A DNA stretch of 64,000 bases from JARRLC01 sp050290865 (GCA_050290865.1 JBNKIW010000002.1:177924-241923); one strand, 5' to 3'. Numbered from the stretch's first letter, positions 43,739 through 52,990 are shown. The notes: generated from the letters alone by a model not told the origin. Made by a program: numbers and translations.

Positions 43739-45138
43739 AGAATCTGCCCCGGATCGAAGAAATCGGCGGGGAAGGTGAAACCCTTCACCTGCAGATCTTC
43801 CATGAAACTGGGCCTCAGGCCCGTGGCGCGAAACTCGCCGCGGACCTGCCCGTCGGTGCTGGTCCCGGTGCGGATGAACTTGAAGATGTCCTGCATCTGG
43901 ATCACGTCGCGCTCCATGCCGGTGACTTCCGACAGGCGGACGACGCGGCGGCGGCCGTCGCTGAAGCGCTGCAACTGCACGATGATCGAGATCGCGGAGG
44001 TGATCTGCGTGCGGATGCTCGCCTCGCTCATATTCAGGCCCGCCATGGACACCATCTGCGTCAGACGGGCGAGCGCATCGCGCGGGTTGTTGGCATGGAT
44101 CGTCGCCATCGAACCCTCGTGACCGGTGTTCATGGCCTGAAGCATGTCGAAGGCTTCCTCGCCGCGCACCTCGCCGATGATGATACGGTCGGGACGCATG
44201 CGCAGCGCATTCTTGACCAGCTCGCGCTGGCGGATCTCGCCCTTGCCCTCGATGTTCGGCGGGCGCGTTTCCAGGCGTCCGACATGCGGCTGCTGCAGGC
44301 GCAGCTCGGCGGCGTCCTCGATGGTAATCAGGCGTTCGCGGTGGGAGATGTGCGTCGACAGCGCGTTGAGAAGCGTGGTCTTGCCGCTGCCCGTGCCGCC
44401 GGACACGAGGATGGTGAGCCGCGCGCGCACCGCTCCGGCGAGCAGCTCGCTCATGCGCTGCGTCATGGTGCCGACCGAAACGAGACCGTCCAGTTCGAAC
44501 GCCTTTTCCGCGAATTTGCGGATGGAAACGAGCGGTCCGTCGACCGCGATCGGGCGCACGGCGACATTGATACGCGAACCGTCTGCGAGGCGCGCGTCGA
44601 TCATCGGCTGGCTCTCGTCGACGCGGCGGCCGACGGCGCTGACGATCTTGTTGACGATGCGCAGAACATGGGCCTCGTCCTTGAAGCGCACTGGCACCTG
44701 TTCGAGCTGGCCGTAGCGTTCGACATACACCTTTTCGTGGGTGTTGATGAGAATGTCGGTGACGGTCTCGTCTTTCAGCAGCGGCTCGATGGGACCGAGG
44801 CCGGTGAGTTCGTCCAGAACCTCGGTGGCGAAGTCCTCCAGCTCGCGCGCATTCAGAAGGATGCGCTCCGCGCGCACATAGTCGCTCACCATGTCGGCGA
44901 CCTGCTTGCGCAACTCCTCCTTCGACAGGCGTTCGAGCACGGCGAGGTTGAGGTCGTCGATCAGCTTGCGGTGAAGGCGGACCTTGGCTTCGATCAGCTC
45001 CTGGCGGATGAGCTTGCTGTTCTCCGTGCCCAGTTCGGCGAGACGGCGCTCCAGCGGCGCAACTGGCCGCGGCTCAGGGTCGAAGGACGGCAGTTCGCCA
45101 CCTCGCTTGCCGTCATCGGGCAGAAATCGCTTCGACAT
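43735..45138 (-). CDS. cpaF: Tad pilus assembly ATPase CpaF/TadA
   Basis: The 467-residue secretion ATPase has the CpaF layout: helical N-terminal part (LAVLERLSKEELRKQVADMVSDYV), N2 domain (GPIEPLLKDETVTDILINTHEKVYVERYGQLEQVPVRF), then Walker A SGGTGSGKTTLLNAL, the Asp box TIEDAAELRLQQPHVGRLETRPPNIEGKGEIRQRELVKNALRMRPDRIIIGEVRG, and the His box MNTGHEGSMATIHANNPRDAL. It powers Flp pilus extension and retraction. Confidence 0.95.
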   Translation of the reverse strand: MSKRFLPDDGKRGGELPSFDPEPRPVAPLERRLAELGTENSKLIRQELIEAKVRLHRKLIDDLNLAVLERLSKEELRKQVADMVSDYVRAERILLNARELEDFATEVLDELTGLGPIEPLLKDETVTDILINTHEKVYVERYGQLEQVPVRFKDEAHVLRIVNKIVSAVGRRVDESQPMIDARLADGSRINVAVRPIAVDGPLVSIRKFAEKAFELDGLVSVGTMTQRMSELLAGAVRARLTILVSGGTGSGKTTLLNALSTHISHRERLITIEDAAELRLQQPHVGRLETRPPNIEGKGEIRQRELVKNALRMRPDRIIIGEVRGEEAFDMLQAMNTGHEGSMATIHANNPRDALARLTQMVSMAGLNMSEASIRTQITSAISIIVQLQRFSDGRRRVVRLSEVTGMERDVIQMQDIFKFIRTGTSTDGQVRGEFRATGLRPSFMEDLQVKGFTFPADFFDPGQIL

Positions 45139-45177
45139 GTCCCAGCCTCATCACCCTTCCGATCGGCACCAGGCCGC

Positions 45178-46443
45178 TCAAACCTTGCCCGCGACAGCGC
45201 CGTCTTTGCCGTTGATGACGATGCGCCTCAGGGCCTTCTCCAGTTTGCTTGACCGGCTGACCTCCGAAACCGGCATCCCCCGGTTGATCGCCTCCTGCAC
45301 GAGATCGCCGTTTTCGGGAATGAAACCGGCCAGCCAGTCGCGCAGCAGCTGCTCGGCATCCCTCTTGCGCAGGCCCGATCCGATCAGGCGCTCGCGGTAT
45401 CTGTTCACGATCACCGCGACTCTCGCCTCGTTCACGATCTTGGCCGTCAGGGCGTCCAGGATGTAGCGGGCGTGGCGCAGCGCGGGCACGGTGAAATTCG
45501 TCACGATGTAGACGTTGTTCGATCCCCAGATGACGTTGTCCATCCACGGATACCAGTTCTTCGGCAGGTCGATGATGACGTTGTCGAAGGACCGCGACAG
45601 CATGCCGAGCACCGCGCCGACGAGCCCTTCGCTGACCTCGATATATTTGGCCGGCATGCGCGGCGTCGCCAGCACCGCCAGACCCGAGGCATGGCGCGAC
45701 AGCATGACGTCCATGAGCTGACTGTCGAGACGCCCGGGCGTGTTGGCCAGTTCGTCGATGCGAAAGGAGGGCGCAATGTCCAGATAGTCGGCGATGGATC
45801 CATCCTGGAAATTCAGATCGACGAGGCAGGTGGACTCCATCTGCCGCTTGTCTCGCCCGACAAGGAACGCCGTCTCGATGGCCAGCGTCGTGTTGCCCGA
45901 ACCGCCTGCCGCCGGAAAGAACGAGTAGACCTCCGCCTCCTGCGCCCGGTATTCGGTCGTCGGCACGCGGTGGACGCGCTCGCAGGACTTGTAGACGTCG
46001 GTGAAGCTGCTGTCTTTCGGCAGCCAGTCGTCCACCTTGATCTGCACGAGACGGCGGACGATGTCCTGATCCAGATAGCTGGAAATGGCGATGACCGGCG
46101 TCTTGGCGAACTTGCCGCGCTTGATCCGGTCGAGTGCCGCGAGGTCGTCGGCACCCGCTGTCTTCAGGTCGATGAGCACGATGGCGGGTGTCGGAGCGAG
46201 GCCGGTCATCGACTCGACATCCGGCGCGGTGCCTTTGATCGTGCGAAGCTGGAAATGCTTCTTCTGACCAAAACCGGCGGCAAGCCGCTCCTTCAGCTCC
46301 GCGTCATGAGTGACGAGGAGCACATCGACTTGCTGATCTGAGCGCAGAGCACTTCTTCTGGTCATAGTGGCAGAACCAAGTTTAACCGGCTCACGGCTTT
46401 CCCCCGCACCGGCTTGAGGCCGCAGCTCCTCGGTAAACGCCAT
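45178..46443 (-). CDS. cpaE: Tad pilus localization ATPase CpaE/TadZ (deviant P-loop)
   Basis: The 421-residue protein has a receiver-like N-terminal domain (residues ~35-155; VDVLLVTHDAELKERLAAGFGQ, PAIVLIDLKTAG) and a MinD/ParA-like ATPase domain from ~165. The P-loop reads FFPAAGGSGNTTLAIETAF: the Walker lysine is replaced by Asn, as in some TadZ/CpaE proteins. VDLNFQDGSIADYLDI and IIDLPKNWYPW continue the fold. CpaE positions the pilus machine at the pole. It is separated from the small upstream gene by a full palindromic repeat. Confidence 0.9.
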   Translation of the reverse strand: MAFTEELRPQAGAGESREPVKLGSATMTRRSALRSDQQVDVLLVTHDAELKERLAAGFGQKKHFQLRTIKGTAPDVESMTGLAPTPAIVLIDLKTAGADDLAALDRIKRGKFAKTPVIAISSYLDQDIVRRLVQIKVDDWLPKDSSFTDVYKSCERVHRVPTTEYRAQEAEVYSFFPAAGGSGNTTLAIETAFLVGRDKRQMESTCLVDLNFQDGSIADYLDIAPSFRIDELANTPGRLDSQLMDVMLSRHASGLAVLATPRMPAKYIEVSEGLVGAVLGMLSRSFDNVIIDLPKNWYPWMDNVIWGSNNVYIVTNFTVPALRHARYILDALTAKIVNEARVAVIVNRYRERLIGSGLRKRDAEQLLRDWLAGFIPENGDLVQEAINRGMPVSEVSRSSKLEKALRRIVINGKDGAVAGKV

Positions 46444-46511
46444 GGCTCAAACCTGCTTTCGCCTGCCTAATCAAATTACGCCCATCCCCTTTAGGCCTCG
46501 TGCGCCGTCCC

Positions 46512-46682
46512 AGTACAGCCCGCGAGCCAAATTCGTACCCCGTTTGCCGTACGCGCTTATCCGAACTTGGCTCGCGGATAAGCTGTACTAGATTCAATCG
46601 GTTGCTAGTACGCCTGATCCGCGAGAAATCCTGAAAGCACTCGCGGCAAATGGGTCAGGACTTCTTAGCTGAGGCGTACTAG
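46512..46682 (+). repeat. Composite palindromic repeat, full copy 5 (modules A + B) inside the tad operon
   Basis: Module A (46512-46590) has AGTACAGC and GCTGTACT outer arms and an 18-19-bp inner stem (CCGCGAGCCAAATTCGTA with CGAACTTGGCTCGCGG, one G-T pair). The spacer GATTCAATCGGTTGC (46591-46605) follows. Module B (46606-46682) runs from TAGTACGCC to GGCGTACTA with a less perfect stem. The arrangement and orientation match copy 1. It separates the small secreted protein gene (46686) from cpaE (46443) within an otherwise continuous minus-strand operon, and is likely transcribed. Confidence 0.9.
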
Positions 46683-46685
46683 TTC

Positions 46686-47018
46686 CTATTTCGTCGTGGC
46701 CGCCCCACCGCCGCCGCTCTTACCCTCGCCGGGTACGGTGGAAGCCGTCAGCCCGCGCGGCTTGATGGATTTGTTCTGCTGGTAGCGCGTGATGCCGAGT
46801 TCCGCGCGCTTGCCGTCCACCTTGATGTCCGTATTGCGCGCATAAGGCGGCCAGGGATCGAGCGTCTGGGTCACGGCGTTGGTCGCCTGCGCGTCGCCCG
46901 CGCCCTCGGTCAGCGTGTCGCGCCGGTCGAGATAGTCGTCGTCGAAGGCGTGAGCCGCGCCAACCGTGCCCAGGCTCAGAAGTGCAGCGATCGCGATATG
47001 CTTCATGGCCGTCCTCAT
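46686..47018 (-). CDS. Small secreted protein of the tad operon (CpaD position)
   Basis: The 110-residue product has a signal peptide (MKHIAIAALLSLGTVGAAHAFDD) and a mature part DYLDRRDTLTEGAGDAQATNAVTQTLDPWPPYARNTDIKVDGKRAELGITRYQQNKS with a Gly-rich end. I recognise no enzyme motif. It starts one base from the cpaC stop and sits where cpaD lies in other tad loci, but it lacks the CpaD lipoprotein features and is shorter. An accessory periplasmic role in pilus assembly is likely from position only. The start could be M5 as well as M1. Confidence 0.65.
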   Translation of the reverse strand: MRTAMKHIAIAALLSLGTVGAAHAFDDDYLDRRDTLTEGAGDAQATNAVTQTLDPWPPYARNTDIKVDGKRAELGITRYQQNKSIKPRGLTASTVPGEGKSGGGGAATTK

Positions 47019-48553
47019 CAGCGCGTCTCCTTGAATCCAGCGGTGACCGGCTCTTCAGGCTTCCAGTCGATAATGTGGCCCGTCTGTGGCCGGGGCCTGC
47101 CTGCCTTGACTTCGTGCTTGCCCAGCAGGAATTGGTCCACGTCGTTGCCCGGCAGCCTCTTGTCCAGGGGCGTGGCCATCTTCTGACCCGGCGCGCGCGG
47201 TTTGACGAGGCGCGGCGTCACGATGATCACGAGGTCCGTTTCGTCTTTCTCCCAGGCGGTCGAACGCAGCAGCGCGCCAATGATCGGCACGTCGTTGAGC
47301 CAGGGCAGTCCGCGCGTGTTCTTGACGTTACGCGCCTGCAGGAGGCCGGCGATCGCGAAGCTCTGCCCGTCGCGCAATTCCACTGTCGTCGAGGCGCGGC
47401 GCACGACGAGACTGGGGATCACCACCCGGTCGCTGACGCGGATGGCTTTGGTCGGGTCGAGTTCGGAGACCTCCGGCTCGATCTTCAGATTGATCTGGCC
47501 GCTGGAGAGTACGGTCGGCGTGAAAGCGAGGCCGATACCGAATTTCTTGAATTCGACGGTGATCTTGTCGTTGTCCGCCGAGGCGGGGAACGGAAACTCG
47601 CCGCCCGCGAGGAAGCTGGCCGTATCGCCCGAGAGCGCAACGAGATTGGGTTCGGCAAGCCGCCGCGCCAGCCCGCGCTCCTCCAGTGCTTTGATGAAGA
47701 TGTCCGCCGAGGTGCCGCCCGCCAGCACCCGGCCGATCATCGCGCCGAATGGAACCGCGTTGGTTGCGAGGCCAGCCGCGGCGTTGTTGATGAGCCCGTT
47801 GACGAAATCGCCGCTATCATCGGTGCCGATGCCGCCGATATTGCTCTCCACGCCGGTGAAGCCCGCCGCCTTGTTGCCGACGACGGTGGCGTTCACGCCC
47901 AGCGCGCGCGTCGCCGAACGGTCGGCCTCGATGAAGCGCACTTCGAGCTGTACCTGCTGCGGCGCCGCGACCCTCATGGCGTTGGTGATATCCGTGGCGG
48001 GCGCGATCTGCTTCGCAAGCGTCAATGCGGCGGCCATGGCCGGGGCATCGGCGGCGGTGCCGGAGAGCAGGATCTTGCCGTTCACAGATGACACCTTGAT
48101 GCCCTTGCTGCCAGGGTTCTCCCTGATGCGCTGGCGCAGGCCGGTGAGATCGTAGGTCACCTCGAGGTCGATAATGCCGAGCACCGTCTTGCCCTTGTTC
48201 AAGAGCGACAGGCGCGTGACACCGACCTTCTTGCCGACGAGGTAGATGGTGCGGTCGGTGAGCGGCACGACGTCGGCGATTTCGGCATTGCCGATGAGCG
48301 CCTCGGAGAATGGCGCGCCGATCTTGATCGTCTCGGTCTTGTTCAGCGTCACCTTGACGTCGATGCGCTCGGCCTCGGTTTGCACCTGATAGATGGAATG
48401 CGGCGTGACGACGGGCTTCCTGGGTCCGGCGTCGGCCGCGGTTACGCCCAGCAGCACCGCGATGCCCGCCAACGCCACGCTACGCAAGGCCCGCATGCGT
48501 CCGGCGGTTCCCACCGCCTCGTGCCGGTCGCGGCCAGCTCTCAAAGTCAACAT
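47018..48553 (-). CDS. cpaC: Tad outer-membrane secretin CpaC/RcpA
   Basis: From ATG at 48553 the protein has 511 residues. It carries a signal peptide (LRSVALAGIAVLLGVTAADA), the pilus N-terminal domain (TIKIGAPFSEALIGNAEIADVVPLTDRTIYLVGKKVGVTRLSLLN), a BON-like domain (LRQRIRENPGSKGIKVSSVNGKILLSGTAADAP) and the secretin domain (ALEERGLARRLAEPNLVALSGDTASFLAGGEFPFP; VPIIGALLRSTAWEKDETDLVIIVTPRLV). It forms the outer-membrane pore of the Flp pilus. The longer start at 48595 overlaps poorly with the promoter-side gap; GAGGGGGA supports 48553. Confidence 0.93.
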   Translation of the reverse strand: MLTLRAGRDRHEAVGTAGRMRALRSVALAGIAVLLGVTAADAGPRKPVVTPHSIYQVQTEAERIDVKVTLNKTETIKIGAPFSEALIGNAEIADVVPLTDRTIYLVGKKVGVTRLSLLNKGKTVLGIIDLEVTYDLTGLRQRIRENPGSKGIKVSSVNGKILLSGTAADAPAMAAALTLAKQIAPATDITNAMRVAAPQQVQLEVRFIEADRSATRALGVNATVVGNKAAGFTGVESNIGGIGTDDSGDFVNGLINNAAAGLATNAVPFGAMIGRVLAGGTSADIFIKALEERGLARRLAEPNLVALSGDTASFLAGGEFPFPASADNDKITVEFKKFGIGLAFTPTVLSSGQINLKIEPEVSELDPTKAIRVSDRVVIPSLVVRRASTTVELRDGQSFAIAGLLQARNVKNTRGLPWLNDVPIIGALLRSTAWEKDETDLVIIVTPRLVKPRAPGQKMATPLDKRLPGNDVDQFLLGKHEVKAGRPRPQTGHIIDWKPEEPVTAGFKETR

Positions 48554-48613
48554 CCCCACATCCCCCTCGAATACCCCAGAAATCTTTAACGCCACCCATC
48601 GGGGCGGCCAGAG

Positions 48614-49492
48614 CTAATGCCTCAAATACTCATGCCGCCAGCCAGCACCGCTCTGCGGCTCCGGTGTCACGCGGTACTGCTTGCGCTCGACCGCGCGTGT
48701 GACGGTGACGACCGGCCCGCCCGGCGAGTCCGCACTGGAGTTACCTGGCGCCTTCAGCTGACCTTCGCCGGGCAGGAAATCCGCCGCGGAAACCGGCCGC
48801 GTCTTGCCCTTGCTGTCTTGGACACGCTTCAGCGCCAGGGAAAGCTGCCCGACATTCCCCGCCAGGATCAGCTTCTGCGCGTCCTCCGTCGTGACTTCGA
48901 CGGTCACGGCCTTCGGCGGCGAGGTCTTCGCCTTGCGCTCCGTCATTTGATCGACCGCCAGCACGCGCACGCTCTGCAGCAGCACGACGATGCCCGGCTT
49001 CGATTTCACCGGCGCGCCGCTGTCGGTCGCCTTTTCGCTGTAGGTGAGGAAGACATCCACATAATCGCCCGGCTGGACGAAGCCCGCGACACCGGCGACG
49101 TCGTTGACGCGGATGGTGACCGCGTTCATGCTCTCGCCCATCTTGGCCGCGAGCGGGTTTTGCGCGGTGCCGGTGAGCTTGTATTCAAGCACCGGTTCGT
49201 TCTCCGCGATGGGCGCCTGTACGGTGCGTGGCGCGCCCGGCTTGACGAGCGGGCTCACGCTGAGGAATGCCCCCTTGGGAAGTGTCTCGCCCGCCCAGGG
49301 CATAGTGCGCAGCGCGGCCTTATTCAGCTTATCGCCGGGTTTGAGGTCGCGCGCAGCAACGACGATCGCACGCGATGATGCCGCAGCCTTCGGAGCGCTG
49401 GGTTGACTTGCGAGCCAAGCGCGCGAGAGCAACGCCGCAAGCACCGCACATACAAGCGCGACTGCAAGCATCATGACGTTGCTCATACGCAT
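48614..49492 (-). CDS. cpaB: Flp pilus assembly protein CpaB/RcpC
   Basis: The 292-residue protein has an N-terminal membrane helix (MMLAVALVCAVLAALLSRAWLA), a SAF-like domain (AIVVAARDLKPGDKLNKAALRTMPW; PIAENEPVLEYKLTG) and the RcpC/CpaB domain (MNAVTIRVNDVAGVAGFVQPGDYVDVFLTY; VVLLQSVRVLAVDQM; VTVEVTTEDAQKLILAGNVGQLSLALK). It is thought to assist the secretin at the cell wall. It lies between the pilin and cpaC. Confidence 0.92.
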   Translation of the reverse strand: MRMSNVMMLAVALVCAVLAALLSRAWLASQPSAPKAAASSRAIVVAARDLKPGDKLNKAALRTMPWAGETLPKGAFLSVSPLVKPGAPRTVQAPIAENEPVLEYKLTGTAQNPLAAKMGESMNAVTIRVNDVAGVAGFVQPGDYVDVFLTYSEKATDSGAPVKSKPGIVVLLQSVRVLAVDQMTERKAKTSPPKAVTVEVTTEDAQKLILAGNVGQLSLALKRVQDSKGKTRPVSAADFLPGEGQLKAPGNSSADSPGGPVVTVTRAVERKQYRVTPEPQSGAGWRHEYLRH

Positions 49493-49535
49493 GGCGCGTC
49501 TCCAGCCTCGGTGTCGGCCTTATGTTTCGCTATGA

Positions 49536-49727
49536 TTAGGCGGGAAGTGTGATGCCGAGCGCAGTTGCCAGGGCTTGCCACTGCTGGAGGATCCAGGTGC
49601 CAAATGCGCTGATTATCGTCACGGAAACGGCGGTGACCAGGCCGAGCAGGATTGTATATTCAAGCAGCGACGCGCCGCGGTCATCGCGGGCAAAATTCTT
49701 GACTAGCGTACTAAATTGTTTACGCAT
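49536..49727 (-). CDS. flp: Flp/Fap type IVb major pilin
   Basis: The 63-residue prepilin has a short basic leader and the class IVb cleavage region: DDRGASLLEYTILLGLVTAVSVTIISAFGTWI. Glu at +5 (LLEY) and Tyr after it are hallmark residues; prepilin peptidase should cut after the Gly. No cpaA/tadV peptidase gene is in the window. It is the first gene of the tad operon, with GGAGTGAG upstream of ATG. Confidence 0.93.
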   Translation of the reverse strand: MRKQFSTLVKNFARDDRGASLLEYTILLGLVTAVSVTIISAFGTWILQQWQALATALGITLPA

Positions 49728-50594
49728 TCACTCACTCCAGCAGTGATTCATTGCACGGATGGGGTCATTTGGGGGATCGTGCTTTTCCAGGGCGGCGATC
49801 CCTCAAATCGTTCCTGCGGGCTGTCGCCCTGCGAACTCCTTGCATTAAGGGTGAGTAAGGGAAAACCCGCAACAACCTGAAAGTTGTCATTAACCAAGGC
49901 ACACTTCAGGGTTGCCGGAAGTTCAAGTACAGCAGTAGACAGACGGGTTCGCCTACTGAGCACCGCACGGGCGACGAATTCATGCGTGCGCCATGATGTC
50001 GCTGCCCGACGCTCCCCTCTATAAGAGTGAGCATCGTATTTGCTCTTGGATCACGACAAAGAACCGTAAGCAGTATCTCTTAATGGCAAGATGAAGGTCC
50101 GTAATTTTCCCTACGTTATTCTGGTGTCTAATTGCCGGCTTTGGTCTGGGCGACTGATATAACACTTGGCGATTGCGCCCCTGCTCGAATTAGGGGTGTG
50201 AATGTCTGTCTCCAGGTGGTGATGTCCGGGAGGCCCTCGACGGGACCAGTGGCAAAAAGCACGAAAAAACCGGCTGTTGCACTGCGATCACAAGATGGCA
50301 GGAAGTGCGGATGGACTCGCAGATTTGTCCATAAAATTTGAACTAACCATAAATCACCCGTTGTCGCGAGGGTGGTAACCACGCGGTTCACACGCAGCAT
50401 CGCCGCAAGTTCGCCGTGCGAAGTCTTGTTTCCGTTTGCCGTAAAATCGAGTATTTGCGCCCGTGTTACAGCGTTTCATCAAGAGCTGGATGCGGAATGT
50501 CGTTCACGCACTATTGGGGAAGATGGCGGAAATTTAGGCAGCGTTCGGATGCCCGGGGCGGGCGCCTCCGTTCAGCGGCGCCGGAGCACAGGCG
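49728..50594. other. Long non-coding region upstream of the Flp pilin
   Basis: This 867-base gap contains no supported gene. Its translations lack family features and vary in composition. The part next to flp is the tad promoter region; a single TTAACC half-site lies near 49891, but I find no complete CtrA box and no convincing -35/-10 pair. The part near 50130-50400 is more AT-rich. Confidence 0.45.
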
Positions 50595-51026
50595 TCACGC
50601 CTTGCCGCTCCCGACCTTGGCCAGACACTGGCTGCGGATCTTGTCGAGTTCGGCGAGTGTCTCCTCGATATCCCGGCGCCTGGTCTCGAGATTTGCGATT
50701 GCCGCGTCCACCTGCTCCAGGAGCATGCGCGTCTGAGCTTTCTGCCCGGGATCGGCGTCGTAGAGGTGCAGATACTCCGCAATGGTGCTGAGGCTGAAAC
50801 CCAGCCGCTTGCCGCGCAGGATCAGGCTCAGCCGGGCACGGTCGCGCTTGGTGAAGACGCGATTGGCGCCCGCGCGTTCCGGCCCGATCAGCCCCTTGGA
50901 TTCGTAAAAGCGGATAGCTCGCGTGGAAATCTCGAACTCGGACGCCAGATCGCCGATGCTGTAGAGCTTCGGCGCGCCGGCGGACTGGTTCGTTTCCTCG
51001 TCGATCGTCTCAGGTTTTGCGGGCAT
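50595..51026 (-). CDS. MerR-family regulator (LiuR-like)
   Basis: The 143-residue protein has a winged-helix start YSIGDLASEFEISTRAIRFYESKGLIGPERAGANRVFTKRDRARLSLILRGKRLGFSLSTIAEYLHLYD and a coiled-coil dimer helix (RMLLEQVDAAIANLETRRRDIEETLAELDKI). The RLSLILRGKRLGFSL segment matches LiuR, the MerR regulator of leucine and fatty-acid catabolism in proteobacteria. It lacks metal-binding cysteines. Its start overlaps the end of the acyl-CoA ligase gene by 17 bases, so it is translated with it. A LiuR-box-like palindrome lies at 57643. Confidence 0.88.
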   Translation of the reverse strand: MPAKPETIDEETNQSAGAPKLYSIGDLASEFEISTRAIRFYESKGLIGPERAGANRVFTKRDRARLSLILRGKRLGFSLSTIAEYLHLYDADPGQKAQTRMLLEQVDAAIANLETRRRDIEETLAELDKIRSQCLAKVGSGKA

Positions 51027-52761
51027 TCGTCCTCAATTCTGCGCGCAGTTCCTTTTTCGACAGCTTTCCGATCATCGTCTTCGGCAGCTCTTCACGAAAT
51101 TCGATCCTGGCGGGCATCTCGATCTTCGACAGCTTCGGCCCCAGGAACTGCATGAGATCCTCAGCTGTGGCCGTCACCCCATCGTGCAACTTGACGAAGG
51201 CGATCGGCGCCTCGCCGCGATAGTCGTCGGGAACGCCCAGCACGGTCGCTTCCTCAACCGCAGGATGCTCGTACAGAGCCTCCTCGATACGGCGCGGGTA
51301 TACGTTGAACCCTGAACAAATGATAATGTCTTTTATACGGTCCACGATGAATGTATAGCCCTCCGCGTCCATGTAGCCGACATCACCGGTGCGGAAAAAT
51401 TCCCCGGAGAACGTGTCCGCCGTTTCCTTCGGCCTCTGCCAGTAGCCTTTCATCACCTGCGGGCCGGCAATCGCGATCTCGCCGGTCTCGCCGAGCGGCA
51501 TCTCGCGGGACGGATCTTCGAGCGAGCGCATCGACAGCCGCGTGCCGGGCACGGGGATACCGATGGAGCCTTCCTTATTGGCGCCCGCGAGCGGGTTGGC
51601 GGTGGCGACCGGCGCGGTCTCCGACAGGCCGTAGCCTTCGACGAGGTCGCAGCCCGACACCTTCTCGAATTGGCGTTTGATTTCGAGCGGCAGCGCGGCA
51701 CCGCCGGAAAAGCAGAATTTCAGCGACGACAGATCGTCGGAGCGGAGGTCGGGCGAATTCAGGATGGCGGTGTAGAGCGTTGGCACGCCGGGCATCAGCG
51801 TGGGCTTGGTCTTGCGGATGAGCTTGAGCCCGCTCTTGATCTCGAAACGCGGCACAAGGATCATCGTCGCCCCCATGCCGACGGAGAAGTTCATCGCCAC
51901 CGTCATGCCGAACACATGGAAAAACGGCAGAATGCTCATCATGCGTTCCATCCCCCGGACGAGCCCCGGCGCCCACATGTTGAGCTGGTCGATGTTGACC
52001 GTCAGATTGGAATGGGTGAGCATCGCCCCCTTGGGGACGCCGGTCGTACCGCCGGTATATTGCAGCACCGCGATATCGTTGTCCGGGTCGATGGCGACCG
52101 GCGCGGGACGGCCGTCATTGGCGAGAAGATCGTCCAGCGCGATGATCTTCGACGCCTGCGGCGAACGCCGCCAGGCCACGAGATCCTTACCCTTGAGCAG
52201 CTTGAAGGCCAGCGCCTTGACGCCGGGCAGGAGCTCCGCGAACGGGCAGACGACGGCCTGCGTCAGCGCACCGGAGGCAAGCAGCGCTTCGACCTTGGGA
52301 AACAGCGCCTTCAGATCCAGCGTGACCATCAATGAGATGCCGCTGTCCCGCGCCTGATGCGTCAGTTCCTCCACCGAGTAGAGCGGGTTGAAATTGACGA
52401 CCGTCCCCCCCGCTTTCAGGATACCGTAATAGAAGATCAGGTAGGTCGGCGTGTTCGGCAGCAACAGACCGACATTGACGCCTTTTGTCACGCCGCGCTC
52501 CTGCAGCCCGGCGGCCACACGATCCACAAGGTTCCCGATCTCCGCATAGCTGAGTTCCTTGCCGAGGAAAAGCGTCGCGGCCCTGCCGCCGAACTCCCGC
52601 ACCGCCGCGTCCATGAGATGAGGCACGGGAACGCCGGTCAGCCGCGCCTGCCAATCGACACCGGCGGGGTAGGTCTTCAGCCAGGGATAGCGCGGCCCGC
52701 CGGCGGGTGGCGGGGGCACTGCGGCGCCATTCGCTTGCTGCTGGTTGCGTTCGGTATCCAT
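51010..52761 (-). CDS. fadD: Long-chain fatty acid-CoA ligase (FadD-like)
   Basis: The 583-residue adenylate-forming enzyme activates fatty acids to acyl-CoA. Motifs are the P-loop-like YTGGTTGVPKGAMLTH, FHVFGMTVAMNFSVGMG, the A5 region VEGYGLSETAPV, GEIAIAGPQVMKGYW, the A8 hinge RTGDVGYMDAEGYTFIVDRIKDIIICSGFNVYPRRIEE and the catalytic Lys in KTMIGKLSKKELR. No membrane anchor is evident. It lies upstream of, and overlaps, the LiuR-like regulator, and is divergent from the acp-ketosynthase pair. Confidence 0.92.
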   Translation of the reverse strand: MDTERNQQQANGAAVPPPPAGGPRYPWLKTYPAGVDWQARLTGVPVPHLMDAAVREFGGRAATLFLGKELSYAEIGNLVDRVAAGLQERGVTKGVNVGLLLPNTPTYLIFYYGILKAGGTVVNFNPLYSVEELTHQARDSGISLMVTLDLKALFPKVEALLASGALTQAVVCPFAELLPGVKALAFKLLKGKDLVAWRRSPQASKIIALDDLLANDGRPAPVAIDPDNDIAVLQYTGGTTGVPKGAMLTHSNLTVNIDQLNMWAPGLVRGMERMMSILPFFHVFGMTVAMNFSVGMGATMILVPRFEIKSGLKLIRKTKPTLMPGVPTLYTAILNSPDLRSDDLSSLKFCFSGGAALPLEIKRQFEKVSGCDLVEGYGLSETAPVATANPLAGANKEGSIGIPVPGTRLSMRSLEDPSREMPLGETGEIAIAGPQVMKGYWQRPKETADTFSGEFFRTGDVGYMDAEGYTFIVDRIKDIIICSGFNVYPRRIEEALYEHPAVEEATVLGVPDDYRGEAPIAFVKLHDGVTATAEDLMQFLGPKLSKIEMPARIEFREELPKTMIGKLSKKELRAELRTNARKT

Positions 52762-52990
52762 TCTTTTCCTCTTATTGCCTTATTCGCTATCGTCTTATTC
52801 GCCAGACGTTTCCCTCGACACGGTCGGATAGCCGCGAAGCGCCTGATTATTCGGCTTTTCGGCGGAATTGGCAATCTTAACGCTCGGTTTCCACCATCGG
52901 CCGCCGCGCAATCCGGTGCAATGCGAATTCAGCTGGGAGGAAGCCCTAGACTCACCGCCATTTTGCGTCTATCTGGAAAAACACGATGAG

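Noticed and set aside
44095..45252. Plus-strand frame of 385 codons
   Set aside because: Antisense shadow of cpaF, whose Walker motifs are unmistakable.
49728..50594. Possible small genes or CtrA sites upstream of flp
   Set aside because: Only isolated TTAA half-sites and frames without protein-like features were found.
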